64,000 nt of DNA from a bacterium (GTDB lineage: Archaea; Nanoarchaeota; Nanoarchaeia; Woesearchaeales; UBA10216), in assembly GCA_024206195.1 (NCBI GenBank), contig JAAGZO010001228.1, positions 22,755 through 86,754 on the forward strand, in the 5' to 3' direction. Shown here piece by piece: positions 17,071-25,389 of the stretch (the first letter of the stretch is position 1; each line of letters starts with the position of its first letter). The notes beneath the pieces were generated by a model. That model was given only the letters and a program-made list of their open reading frames with translations. It was not told the DNA's origin and made no database searches. Made by a program: the position numbers and the translations under genes.

Positions 17071-18978
17071 CTATTCATACTTCACATCAAGAACATTCTT
17101 GATTTGTTTTATTTTTCTTACTGCGTTTTCAATGTTTTCTGCTTTGATTACTTCAAGAATAAGGTACTGTCCGCTTTTTGTTGTTTTTGTGTTGATTGTT
17201 TCAACATTTATCTCTTCGCCAGACATCACACCAAGTATCTCTGAGAATAATCCTATTCTGTCCATAACCTCTATATGGATTGTTGTCATTGGTATGTCTT
17301 CCAGTTTTTTCCAGACTGTTTTTACCCTTCTTTTCTTGTCAAGGGTCTTGAGTTTTTGGCAATCACTTTTATGAACATTAATCCTTTTGTCTTTCATCAG
17401 GAATCCTGTTATGTTGTCTCCGTATCTTGGATGGCAGCATCTGCTTATCTTCATTGAAACTCTCCTGATGCCTGGTGCTTCAACCTTGTCTGCAAGAACA
17501 GCTTCAAACTTCTTCATCTTTTCGTCGCCTTCATAGCTTATGCCTAAAACCTGTCTTATCTTGCTCTTTGCAAGTGTTGACTTGACAAACTTAAGCCAGT
17601 TTCTGGAAGGCTTCGCATTCTTTGCTGTTACTATTTCAACAATGTCCCCGCTTTTGAGTTCTGTATCCATAGGAACAAGTTTGTCATTAACCTTTGCTCG
17701 TATGCAGTGATTTCCAATGTCTGTATGCACTGCATATGCAAAATCAATTGTTGTTGCTTTCTCAGGAAGTGAAATAAGATCTCCTCTTGGTGTTATTGCA
17801 AATATTTCGTCTTTGAATAAATCAATCTTAACCTTTTCAACAAAATCACGGGCATCTCTTGATGTTTTCCATTCAAGAATTTGTTTTAGCCAGGAAACCT
17901 TTTTGTCAAATCTTTTGTCTTCATCTGTTCCTTTGTACTTCCAGTGCGCTGCAATGCCGTCTTCTGCAAGGTGATGCATATCCCTTGTTCTTATCTGTAT
18001 CTCGACTGGTTTTTTGTCTATCAATACTTCAGTGTGCAATGATTGATACATGTTTGGCTTTGGTGATGCAATGTAGTCGTCAAAGCCCTCATGGATTGGT
18101 GTCCATTTTGAGTGTACTAACCCCAATATTCTGTAGCAGTCATCTGCAGAATTTGATATGATTCTCACAGCAGATAAATCATGTATTTTTTCCAGCGGGA
18201 TTCCTTTATTTTTCATTTTCTTGTATATGCTGTAGAAGTTCTTCGCTCTTCCATTAACTCTTGCATCTATTCCTTTTTCACCGAGCTCTTTCTTGACCTT
18301 TTTGATTACTGTTCTGACATCTCTTTCTCTTGTCCTTTTCTTCTTTGCAATCCTGTTTTTCAAATCCTGGTAAACATCTGGCTTCAAAAACCTTAGGCAT
18401 AAATCCTCAAGCTCGGATTTAATCCTGTACATGCCAAGTTTGTATGCAATTGGAACATAAATATTCATTGTCTCTTTTGAAATCTCTTTTTGGGATTTCA
18501 GGTCCTGATATTTCAGAGTACGCATGTTATGCAGTCTGTCTGCAAGCTTAATGAGAATAACCCTTGTATCCTTAACTGTGGCAAAAAGAACCTTTCTTAC
18601 ATTCTCTGCCCTGCTTCTCTGTTCAGAGCTTATGCGTATTTTGCGCATCTTTGTTACGCCTTCAATAAGCATTGTTATCTCATCGCCAAACATCTTTTTT
18701 ATTGTCTCTTTCTTTGTTTTTGTGTCTTCAAAGATGTCATGCAATAAAGAAGCACAGATTGTTTGAGAATCAAGACGCATAGTAACCAGAAGATGAGCAA
18801 CCTCAACAAGATGGCGGAAATATGGCTCTCCAGAAAGTCTTTTTTGGCCTTTGTGGGCCTCTTTTGCAAAGTCATAAGCCATGCTTATAAGCTTTTCATT
18901 AGCATTTGGATTATAAGAGCGAACCTCTTGTAAAAAGGCCTCCTTTTTCATTCCCCGCGTCTCATATTCCTTTGACAT
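17071..18978 (-). CDS. rel: RelA/SpoT-type (p)ppGpp synthetase/hydrolase
   Basis: This 635-residue cytoplasmic enzyme has the complete long RSH architecture. The HD hydrolase domain has H56, HDxxED at 80-85 and DRLHN at 147-151. The synthetase domain has GRAKNFYSIYKKM from residue 243, DLSAVRI near 267, YQSLHT at 311 and VEIQIRT at 325. A TGS domain spans about 391-450, a Cys/His zinc-like region has SRCCHPRYGDN, and an ACT domain occupies about 560-635. All key residues look intact, so both synthesis and breakdown of the alarmone are plausible. Such genes are rare in archaea and probably came from bacteria. Single gene. Confidence 0.93.
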   Translation of the reverse strand: MSKEYETRGMKKEAFLQEVRSYNPNANEKLISMAYDFAKEAHKGQKRLSGEPYFRHLVEVAHLLVTMRLDSQTICASLLHDIFEDTKTKKETIKKMFGDEITMLIEGVTKMRKIRISSEQRSRAENVRKVLFATVKDTRVILIKLADRLHNMRTLKYQDLKSQKEISKETMNIYVPIAYKLGMYRIKSELEDLCLRFLKPDVYQDLKNRIAKKKRTRERDVRTVIKKVKKELGEKGIDARVNGRAKNFYSIYKKMKNKGIPLEKIHDLSAVRIISNSADDCYRILGLVHSKWTPIHEGFDDYIASPKPNMYQSLHTEVLIDKKPVEIQIRTRDMHHLAEDGIAAHWKYKGTDEDKRFDKKVSWLKQILEWKTSRDARDFVEKVKIDLFKDEIFAITPRGDLISLPEKATTIDFAYAVHTDIGNHCIRAKVNDKLVPMDTELKSGDIVEIVTAKNAKPSRNWLKFVKSTLAKSKIRQVLGISYEGDEKMKKFEAVLADKVEAPGIRRVSMKISRCCHPRYGDNITGFLMKDKRINVHKSDCQKLKTLDKKRRVKTVWKKLEDIPMTTIHIEVMDRIGLFSEILGVMSGEEINVETINTKTTKSGQYLILEVIKAENIENAVRKIKQIKNVLDVKYE

Positions 18979-19092
18979 ATTAACCAGCTAATTAATAAGC
19001 ATTTTTATGTCTTTTGTCATTTGTGAGTTAAGCAGACATTGTGAAACTTTTTTATAAATTTTGCGTAAAAAGCTTAAAACCGACGAAAAAAA

Positions 19093-19132
19093 CCGAAAGG
19101 TTTAAATATTAGTTATGCTATCCATTTATAAA
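19093..19132 (+). promoter_or_regulatory. Two successive TATA elements before TFB
   Basis: CCGAAAGGTTTAAATA (19093-19108) and TTTATAAA (19125-19132) are 24 bases apart. The second is 22 bases before an in-frame ATG at 19154, the first would give a leader before ATG 19211. Two start sites for the general factor gene are possible. Confidence 0.5.
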
Positions 19133-19210
19133 TATTATCATAATTAATAGACCATGCCGTGTTATGTTGGGGGCATTATTTTTTATGAGTCTTACTTTTG
19201 GGGGTACAAA

Positions 19211-20131
19211 ATGCCGGATTACGTTAAGAAGTGTCCAGAGTGTGGGGGAATTAACCTCTTCTGGAACAAAGAGAAAGGCGAAGTTATCTGTAAAGACTGC
19301 GGACTTGTTGTAGAAGACAAGATGGTAGACTTTTCACAGGAATGGCGCGAGTTTGATTCTGATCTTTCTGATAGAAGGAGACGTTCTGGAGCTCCTATGA
19401 CATATACTCAATATGATCAGGGCCTAGGTACAGAAGTAGGAAGAAAGGCTGACCTGAGTAAACTAGGCAGCAAAAGTAGAAACAAATTCTTTAGACTTAG
19501 AAAATGGCAGTACAGAATAAGCACAGCTATTGAAAGGAACCTTAAACTGGCTCTTGCTGAGCTAAAGAGGGTTGCTTCATATCTTAAGCTTCCAAAATCC
19601 GTTGAAGAAGAGTCTGCTAGAATATACACACTAGCTGTACAGCGTGGCCTTGTAAGAGGTCGTTCAATGGAGTCAGTTGTTGCAGGAGCACTTTACGCTG
19701 CTTGCAGACGTCACGAAGTTCCTAGAACTCTTGATGAGCTTTCAGAAGCATCTGGAATTGAGAAAAAGGAGATTGGCAGAACATACAGATTCGTTACAAG
19801 AGAACTTGGAATAAACATTTTGCCAAGTAACCCTGCTGACTACATCCCAAGGTTCTCATCTGCTTTGAAGCTAAGCGCAGAAACACAGTCACGATCAATT
19901 GAAATTCTTGAAAAAGCACAGAAGTCAGAGCTTACCTCAGGAAGAGGTCCTACAGGAATAGCTGCTGCTGCTCTTTATGTCAGTGCATTGATACATGGCG
20001 AAAAGAGAACACAGCGTGAAGTAGCTGATGTTGCTGGTGTAACAGAGGTTACTATCAGAAACCGTTACAAGGAACTGCTTGAAAAGCTAAAGCTTGAGAA
20101 AGAACTAAAGAAAGTAAAAAAGAAGCACTGA
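19211..20131 (+). CDS. tfb: Transcription initiation factor TFB (TFIIB)
   Basis: TFB bridges TBP-promoter DNA and RNA polymerase. The protein has an N-terminal zinc ribbon (CPECGG at residue 7 and CKDCG 20 residues later), a B-reader/linker region with EWREFDSDLSDRRRRSG, and two cyclin-like repeats (about 105-200 and 200-295). The C-terminal recognition helix is TQREVADVAGVTEVTIRNRY, which reads the BRE. ATG 19211 follows GGGGGT and starts right at the ribbon; ATG 19154 would add 19 hydrophobic residues and is less typical, although a TATA box fits it. Length 306 is normal. Confidence 0.95.
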   Translation: MPDYVKKCPECGGINLFWNKEKGEVICKDCGLVVEDKMVDFSQEWREFDSDLSDRRRRSGAPMTYTQYDQGLGTEVGRKADLSKLGSKSRNKFFRLRKWQYRISTAIERNLKLALAELKRVASYLKLPKSVEEESARIYTLAVQRGLVRGRSMESVVAGALYAACRRHEVPRTLDELSEASGIEKKEIGRTYRFVTRELGINILPSNPADYIPRFSSALKLSAETQSRSIEILEKAQKSELTSGRGPTGIAAAALYVSALIHGEKRTQREVADVAGVTEVTIRNRYKELLEKLKLEKELKKVKKKH

Positions 20132-20198
20132 TTCTTAGTAACTTTGAAGTGGTCACAAAACAAAAGTTTTATTAATAAGCTATTGAACTCTTCTTTTT

Positions 20199-20879
20199 AT
20201 GAATCTTATAAGAGAGCATAGGAGACTTCCTATGCAAATTGATGGAGAAAATTATTCTGTTGTAGTACATGCAATACTTGGTTATGTAGCTTCAGAGAGT
20301 CCTAACCCAGAATCTGTGGGTAGTTGTGATAAACTAAGAACTGTGCTTAACCGTGATTTGTCAATAGCACACAAGAACCTTAAGGTTCCAGACTCAATAC
20401 AACTACTTCCTTATGCTGTTATTCTTGGAAAAGATGATAAGCAGAAGGTCATTCCAATGGGCATTGAAAAAACAGCTTATGATACTAGGCTGGAAACAAT
20501 CGGAAAACGCACAGACATGTATAATAACCTTGGTTTTGTTCACGCAGTAACATTAAATGAATTTAATCCTGAAAACTCAGGCATCTTAGTTGATGGAAAG
20601 CTGCAGGGAAAACTATCTTTAACTGAGCCTAATAAAGTTAAGTTTGAAGGACCAAGACCAAAAGGGCTTGAGTACATGATTTTTAATCTTCCTGTTGAGA
20701 ACTTCGGTTTAGAGGCACACAATGAAGCATACTTATCTTTCTATAATAATGGATCTTGGGAAGAAGGAAGGGAGTCTATTGATGATCAGGTCATTACTTC
20801 AATTATAGACTCACAGCCAAGAACAATTGTAACCCTTGGTCCTCCTGATAACATTCCAGAAATTCTTAATGTAGAGTAG
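20199..20879 (+). CDS. Unrecognised 226-residue protein
   Basis: A soluble protein without signal peptide or membrane helices. The middle (GKLQGKLSLTEPNKVKFEGP) suggests beta structure. No motif is recognised. TATA-like gttttattaat at 20165-20175 is about 24 bases before ATG 20199, so it is leaderless. Convergent with the gene at 20882. Composition and codon use match the neighbouring orphans at 4528, 16451 and 22702. Confidence 0.6.
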   Translation: MNLIREHRRLPMQIDGENYSVVVHAILGYVASESPNPESVGSCDKLRTVLNRDLSIAHKNLKVPDSIQLLPYAVILGKDDKQKVIPMGIEKTAYDTRLETIGKRTDMYNNLGFVHAVTLNEFNPENSGILVDGKLQGKLSLTEPNKVKFEGPRPKGLEYMIFNLPVENFGLEAHNEAYLSFYNNGSWEEGRESIDDQVITSIIDSQPRTIVTLGPPDNIPEILNVE

Positions 20880-20881
20880 AA

Positions 20882-21259
20882 TCAGAGTTCTCCACTCACC
20901 ATGCACATCTTTTCTGGATCATAGTCCAAAAGAACGTATCTTATTGGTTCATTAAGGTGCTTGTATTTCTCGCTAGGATTCGCTTTTTTTACAATAAGCT
21001 TTGATCCATCTTTGAAATCATCTTCTGGATTAAATCCGTCACCATAAAAATGAAAACCTAAGCCATAAAGGTGAAGTACAAAGTTTGTCCTAGCAATACC
21101 ATCTTTAGAACCAGTATCCTGCATATTTTTGATAGTTCTTTCTACAACATCTTTAAAAGGGCGCTTCATGTTGTACTCGCCCTTCGTAAACCAAAGTTCT
21201 AAGTCTCCATTACTCTTACCATTTGCATGAAGCTTTGCAACGAATAGGTCAATGCTCAT
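20882..21259 (-). CDS. Unrecognised 125-residue protein
   Basis: A soluble, charged protein; FKDGSKLIVKKANPSEKYKH and a C-terminal YDPEKM are visible but give no family. Its start overlaps the stop of the upstream ogt gene by 4 bases (21256-21259), so it is the third gene of the leftward operon methyltransferase-kinase, ogt and this gene. The position hints at a role linked to methylation or repair, but this is only association. Confidence 0.6.
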   Translation of the reverse strand: MSIDLFVAKLHANGKSNGDLELWFTKGEYNMKRPFKDVVERTIKNMQDTGSKDGIARTNFVLHLYGLGFHFYGDGFNPEDDFKDGSKLIVKKANPSEKYKHLNEPIRYVLLDYDPEKMCMVSGEL

Positions 21260-21552
21260 AGTCTGTAAAAAACCTCCTTGAAATCAATAACAGAATTCTT
21301 TTTTATATCAACTTTTTCCTTTTTCAGCATCATTATCTTGTTCTTTGTCCCTCTTGCAAAACCACCTACACTTCCATCAGACTTCACAACACGATGACAA
21401 GGAACTGATTTGTAGGGATTCTTGTTAAGTGCATTACCAACTGCTCTGTAAGCTTTACATTTCATTTTCCTGGCTATTTCTGCGTATGTAGTCACTTTTC
21501 CCTTTGGAACCTTTTTTGTTATGCTCCAAACGCGTTCATTGAATGATTTCAT
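21256..21552 (-). CDS. ogt: Methylated-DNA--protein-cysteine methyltransferase (Ogt, catalytic domain only)
   Basis: At 98 residues it consists only of the DNA-binding and active-site domain. The HTH region is KVTTYAEIARKM with AVGNALNKNP, and the active site is SVPCHRVV with the acceptor Cys near residue 51, so it is not an alkyltransferase-like protein, in which this Cys is replaced. It would repair O6-alkylguanine by suicide transfer. It lacks the N-terminal ribonuclease-like domain of Ada/Ogt, as some archaeal forms do. It overlaps the fusion gene upstream by 17 bases. Confidence 0.88.
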   Translation of the reverse strand: MKSFNERVWSITKKVPKGKVTTYAEIARKMKCKAYRAVGNALNKNPYKSVPCHRVVKSDGSVGGFARGTKNKIMMLKKEKVDIKKNSVIDFKEVFYRL

Positions 21553-22666
21553 CCAGCACCTTTTTGTAATCCATCTTCTTCCGGTATTCCTTTGACAGTT
21601 TTATGATCTTCTTCTTGTCAATCTTCAGTTTTCCTTTCAGAATATGTCTTATATTCTCACTAATCATGAATTGGCACAGCTGTGTTACATTCTTTGGCTT
21701 TTTTGTTTTCTTTGCTCTTTCAAAATCAATAAGAACAACCTTTTTCCCAATGAGAACATGTTTCACAGGCCTGTGCATCTCCTCTTTTGTCATTCCGAGC
21801 TTGTCCATCACAAAGCACTGCTTGAATAATTCTTTCACCACTTCTTTTATTCTTTTTTTACTTGCTTTTTCAAGAAATTCAACAACGAGTTCCCCTTCAA
21901 CAAACTCATAAGCAAAATATTTTTTTGTATGAAATAGCAGCTTAGGCCCAATTCCTTTTTTGTTCAGAATCTTTATCCACTTTGTTTCATTCAGCACTCT
22001 GTCTTTTGCTTCGCTGTCTTTTCTCTCTGTTTTCACTGCAATATTCTTTCCTTTGAAAACACCAGTGTAAATAATACCTCTGTGTCCCTTAGCAAACAAC
22101 TTTAGGTCCTTTACTCCTTTTTTCTCTAATTCCTTGACAACCTTTGTTTTTTTTATTTTGTAGACATAAAGCGTTTCAAAGAAAATCTTTTTTTCATCAA
22201 GCAACTCTTTTTCAAAACCGTTTTTTTCAATTGCCTGGTCTACTTTCATTCGTTTTGTTAAAGAACTGAAAACAATCAGTATTATTCCATTTGCACTCAA
22301 ATGCATTCTTGCTTCTTCTAGAAAACGTTCAGTCAGTTCATATCCCTTCTTGCCGCCAGACAATGCAGCATCAGTGTACTTGTCTTCTGGAAGATACGGC
22401 GGATTAAAGATTATTGTGTCAAACTTTCCTTTGACATTTGAGAATAAATCAGAATAAATGAATTTAATCTTTGCTTTTTTCGCATTCTTCTTTGCAACCC
22501 TTAAAGCATTTTTATTAATATCAACTGCAACAACCGCATTCTTCTTTGCTGCCTCTATCGCAAGTATGCCTGTTCCAGTACCTATCTCAAGCACTTTACC
22601 TTTACTATATTTCCTAACTGCATCCAGCAGCAGATAAGAGTCCTCTCTTGGCTTGTAGACCTGCAT
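21536..22666 (-). CDS. HemK-type methyltransferase fused to a RIO/COG2112-like kinase
   Basis: Residues 1-175 are a class I SAM methyltransferase of the HemK/Mtq2 type: VLEIGTGTGILAIEAAK near 25 and FNPPYLP near 88, the NPPY motif of enzymes that methylate Gln or adenine amides. Residues 180-376 resemble a small atypical protein kinase: GHRGIIYTGVFKGKNIAVKT (ATP loop and Lys), YEFVEGE, then MHRPVKHVLIGKKVVLIDFE, with the IDFE in the DFG position. The catalytic-loop Asp is replaced (HRPVKHV), as in COG2112 proteins. Such a fusion suggests release-factor methylation linked to signalling. Confidence 0.8.
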   Translation of the reverse strand: MQVYKPREDSYLLLDAVRKYSKGKVLEIGTGTGILAIEAAKKNAVVAVDINKNALRVAKKNAKKAKIKFIYSDLFSNVKGKFDTIIFNPPYLPEDKYTDAALSGGKKGYELTERFLEEARMHLSANGIILIVFSSLTKRMKVDQAIEKNGFEKELLDEKKIFFETLYVYKIKKTKVVKELEKKGVKDLKLFAKGHRGIIYTGVFKGKNIAVKTERKDSEAKDRVLNETKWIKILNKKGIGPKLLFHTKKYFAYEFVEGELVVEFLEKASKKRIKEVVKELFKQCFVMDKLGMTKEEMHRPVKHVLIGKKVVLIDFERAKKTKKPKNVTQLCQFMISENIRHILKGKLKIDKKKIIKLSKEYRKKMDYKKVLDEIIQ

Positions 22667-22701
22667 ATCATAAAAGATTCAACAAGAATTTATAATTCTT
22701 T

Positions 22702-23166
22702 CTAGTTCGTATGATTTCTAAAATAAGATAGCCTTTCTAAATGGTACTGCCATCCTACAAGGGAGGCAAGTTGGTTTTGTGTAAGATCTCTTGTTCCAGT
22801 ATACTCAGCAATTCCAATCACAGGGCACATCTGTCTAATATCCTTATTAGGATTTGCAAGAAGTTTTCCTTTAAGCAAATAGAATGTTTCTAGCTGCTGT
22901 CCCATCTCTTCATGTGTGAAAACTGGAGTAGGCTCTCCCATCATTTCCTCATTTAAAACACCAATTATTGCACATGCTGTTGTTTTTTTCTCTCCTTTCA
23001 AGTCCCAATCTACAAAATAGGGTTCAACGCGCATTATCTCCAGCCTGAATTGTTCTGGATTGTTAACATTGCGCACAAATGCTGCAAAGTAATCAGTAAC
23101 AGGTGCTTCATCAAGTAGAACATCAATATTACCAAGCTCCCCTCTAAGATCAATTGCCTCATCCAT
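22702..23166 (-). CDS. Unrecognised 154-residue protein
   Basis: Soluble and acidic, with no signal peptide or known motif. It shows PYFVDWDLKGEKKTTACAII and a tyrosine-rich C-terminus. The ATG is about 40 bases before the divergent uL1 promoter, and a minus-strand TATA candidate (aatataccg type) is poor. It does not share an operon with the repair genes to its left (about 36 bases apart, with their own TATA region). Confidence 0.55.
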   Translation of the reverse strand: MDEAIDLRGELGNIDVLLDEAPVTDYFAAFVRNVNNPEQFRLEIMRVEPYFVDWDLKGEKKTTACAIIGVLNEEMMGEPTPVFTHEEMGQQLETFYLLKGKLLANPNKDIRQMCPVIGIAEYTGTRDLTQNQLASLVGWQYHLERLSYFRNHTN

Positions 23167-23259
23167 AGCACCAGGGAATCACTATTGCTTTTTAAGCTTA
23201 TTCGTATATTATTACCGTAACCTTTATAAATAACCTTCTTATTCCTAGTTGCTAGAGGT

Positions 23260-23283
23260 CCCGGACTACCGATGGTAGTAGGG
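23260..23283 (+). promoter_or_regulatory. Hairpin in the uL1 mRNA leader
   Basis: CCC-GG-ACTACC-gat-GGTAGT-A-GGG forms two short helices split by an asymmetric internal loop, about 10 bases after the start expected from ctttataaa (23222-23230). Archaeal L1 represses its own mRNA by binding such 23S mimics. The match to the known site is only in shape. Confidence 0.4.
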
Positions 23284-23290
23284 TAGAAAA

Positions 23291-23944
23291 ATGGAAAAAA
23301 ACAAAATAATTGAAGCCTTGAAGAAGGCACGTGAAGGTTCTAGAAAAAGGAATTTTGCTCAAAGCATTGACCTAGTTTTCAACATAAAAGACGTTGACCT
23401 CAAGAAGCAGGATCAAAAGGTTGATTTCTTTGTTACTCTGAAACACAGCAAAGGCAAGAAGGTTAAAGTTGGAGCCTTGGTTGCAGCAGAGCTTAACGAG
23501 GAAGCAAAGAAGGTCTGTGATGAGGTAATTATTCAGGACGATTTTGCAAAGTACGCAAAAGACAAGAAGCTTACAAAGAAGATTGCTGAATCCGTGGATT
23601 TCTTTATTGCTCAGGCAAATATCATGCCAGCAATTGCTACATCCTTTGGTAGAGTATTCGGTCCAAAGGGAAAGATGCCTAATCCAAAATCAGGCTGCAT
23701 AGTGCCGCCAAAGACCAATCTTCAGCCACTTTATGATAAACTACAGAAAACAATAAGAGTTATAGCAAAGGAGGATATGATTATTCACTGTGTTATTGGC
23801 TCTGAGAAGCTGACTGATGAAGAGCTCGCAGACAATGTAGTAATTGTGTACGATGCTTTAATACATCACCTCCCAAGCGAGGAACAAAACATTAAATCAT
23901 GTTATCTAAAGCTTACAATGGGCAAGCCAGAGAGGTTAAAATGA
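23291..23944 (+). CDS. rpl1: Ribosomal protein uL1
   Basis: The 217-residue protein matches archaeal uL1 throughout: KRNFAQSIDLVFNIKDVDLK at residue 19, then GRVFGPKGKMPNPKSGCIVP near 118, the rRNA-contact loop, and the C-terminal KSCYLKLTMGKP. It forms the L1 stalk that moves tRNA out of the E site. It is first in the operon uL1-uL10-small protein-L12; its stop overlaps the uL10 start (ATGA at 23941). A leader hairpin may provide autoregulation. Confidence 0.95.
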   Translation: MEKNKIIEALKKAREGSRKRNFAQSIDLVFNIKDVDLKKQDQKVDFFVTLKHSKGKKVKVGALVAAELNEEAKKVCDEVIIQDDFAKYAKDKKLTKKIAESVDFFIAQANIMPAIATSFGRVFGPKGKMPNPKSGCIVPPKTNLQPLYDKLQKTIRVIAKEDMIIHCVIGSEKLTDEELADNVVIVYDALIHHLPSEEQNIKSCYLKLTMGKPERLK

Positions 23945-25197
23945 AGGTAGCCGAGAGTAAAAAACAGGTGGTTGCAGAGCTGAACAAGCTCATTAAGGAC
24001 TATCCTATAGTTGGCATTGTAAACGTAGAAAACCTTCCAGCGCCTCAATTGCAGCGTATGAGAGCCCAGTTAAGAGATGGCCTTGTTTTGTTAATGACCA
24101 AGAAGAGGCTAATGAAGATTGCACTTGACGAAAGCAAGAGCGTAAAGAAAGATATAGAACAGCTTTCTGATAAATTCACAGGAATGCCAGCTTTGGTTTT
24201 CACAAAGGAAAACCCATTCAAGCTTGCATCCACACTAAAGAAGAGCAAGTCATCTGCTCCTGCAAAAGCAGGTCAGACCGCTCCAAAAGACATAATCATT
24301 CCTGCTGGACCAACACAATTCTCACCTGGTCCGATAATCAGCGAATTATCATCAATTGGACTTAAGACAGGTGTAGAAGGTGGAAAGGTAGCAGTAAAAG
24401 AAGAATCACTTGTTACAAAAGAAGGAGAAAAGATAAATGGAAAAGTGGCTGATGTCCTTACAAAGTTGGGCGTTGAGCCAATGGAAGTTGGATTAGACCT
24501 TATTGCTATTTACGAAGACGGAGTAATCTATGGAAAGGACGTTCTTTCAGTTGATGAGGAAGAGTATCTCAACAACCTGAAGCTTGCTGCTTCAGAAGCA
24601 CTGAACCTTTCAGTAGAAATTGCTTATATTTCAAAGGACAACATCGAGATGCTCCTTGGAAAGGCATTCAATTCTGCAAAGCACATTGCACTTGAAAACA
24701 ACATCATCTCTGATGAGGTTGTTAAGAAGATGCTTGGCGAAGCAGACCTTCAGATGCGTGCTTTAAAGGAATCAGCTCAGATTCCTGACGAGGCTCCAAA
24801 AGAGGAGCCAAAGCCAGAGCCGCCAAAAGAAGAGCCTAAACCTGAACCTCCAAAAGAGGAACCAGCGCCAAAAGCTCCTGAACCAAAAAAGGAAGAACCT
24901 AAGGTAGAAGAGAAACCTAAGGAAGAACCTAAACCTGAACCTCCAAAAGAGGAGAAGAAGGAAGAGCCTAAGCCAGAAGCTCCTAAACCTGAAGAAAAGA
25001 AAGAGGAGCCAAAGAAAGAAGCTCCTAAGGAAGAACCTAAAAAGGACGCAGCTCAGGAAGAAAAGGAAATCGATGAACAGATAGAACAGATGAAAAAAGA
25101 AAAAGATGGCGCAGGAAAAAAAGCAGATCTTAGTCCAGATACCATTAAAAATCTTACACAGAAACTTGAAAAAAAAGGAACCTTGAGAGGTGAGTAA
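23941..25197 (+). CDS. rpl10: Ribosomal protein uL10 (P0) with a long charged tail
   Basis: uL10 anchors the L12 dimers of the ribosomal stalk. Residues 1-100 are the rRNA-binding domain (GIVNVENLPAPQLQRMRAQL), and about 105-180 the archaeal insertion with IIPAGPTQFSPGP. The L12-binding helices come next, then a tail of roughly 110 residues of Pro, Lys and Glu (PKPEPPKEE units). It ends with a non-repetitive helix, IKNLTQKLEKKGTLRGE. At 418 residues it is longer than usual because of this tail. ATG 23941 is chosen over the upstream ATG 23899 inside rpl1. Confidence 0.94.
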   Translation: MKVAESKKQVVAELNKLIKDYPIVGIVNVENLPAPQLQRMRAQLRDGLVLLMTKKRLMKIALDESKSVKKDIEQLSDKFTGMPALVFTKENPFKLASTLKKSKSSAPAKAGQTAPKDIIIPAGPTQFSPGPIISELSSIGLKTGVEGGKVAVKEESLVTKEGEKINGKVADVLTKLGVEPMEVGLDLIAIYEDGVIYGKDVLSVDEEEYLNNLKLAASEALNLSVEIAYISKDNIEMLLGKAFNSAKHIALENNIISDEVVKKMLGEADLQMRALKESAQIPDEAPKEEPKPEPPKEEPKPEPPKEEPAPKAPEPKKEEPKVEEKPKEEPKPEPPKEEKKEEPKPEAPKPEEKKEEPKKEAPKEEPKKDAAQEEKEIDEQIEQMKKEKDGAGKKADLSPDTIKNLTQKLEKKGTLRGE

Positions 25198-25377
25198 ATG
25201 GAAGAGCAAAAAAACGAAGAAAAACAAAGCGAAGAAAAAAAGGATATAAGGAAAGAGTTCAGCAAGGATTTTCATGAGGATATTCAAAAAGAAAAAGAGC
25301 GTAGAAAAAAGGTCGACGACAAAGGCGTCGAAGACCTAATGGATCAATTAAAGAGGAAAGGTACTTTAAGAAATTGA
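25198..25377 (+). CDS. Small charged protein between uL10 and L12, resembling the uL10 tail
   Basis: ATG 25198 follows the uL10 stop without a gap and encodes 59 residues, mostly Lys and Glu. Its C-terminus (VEDLMDQLKRKGTLRN) parallels the last residues of uL10 (IKNLTQKLEKKGTLRGE). It looks like a duplicated tail module. It lies in the stalk operon, 12 bases before L12, with a GAGGTGA site inside the uL10 end. It may bind the stalk or a factor that reads the KGTLR motif. No family is known to me. Confidence 0.72.
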   Translation: MEEQKNEEKQSEEKKDIRKEFSKDFHEDIQKEKERRKKVDDKGVEDLMDQLKRKGTLRN

Positions 25378-25389
25378 GGAGGAATTAAA

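Noticed and set aside
21603..21911. Plus-strand hydrophobic frame opposite the kinase domain
   Set aside because: Antisense shadow of a Lys-rich coding region.
24780..25060. CRISPR-like or satellite repeat in the uL10 tail
   Set aside because: The repeated DNA encodes Pro-Lys-Glu units in frame and has no spacer structure.
24772..25287. Minus-strand frame rich in Phe, Leu and Arg
   Set aside because: It is the antisense shadow of the Lys/Glu-rich uL10 tail.
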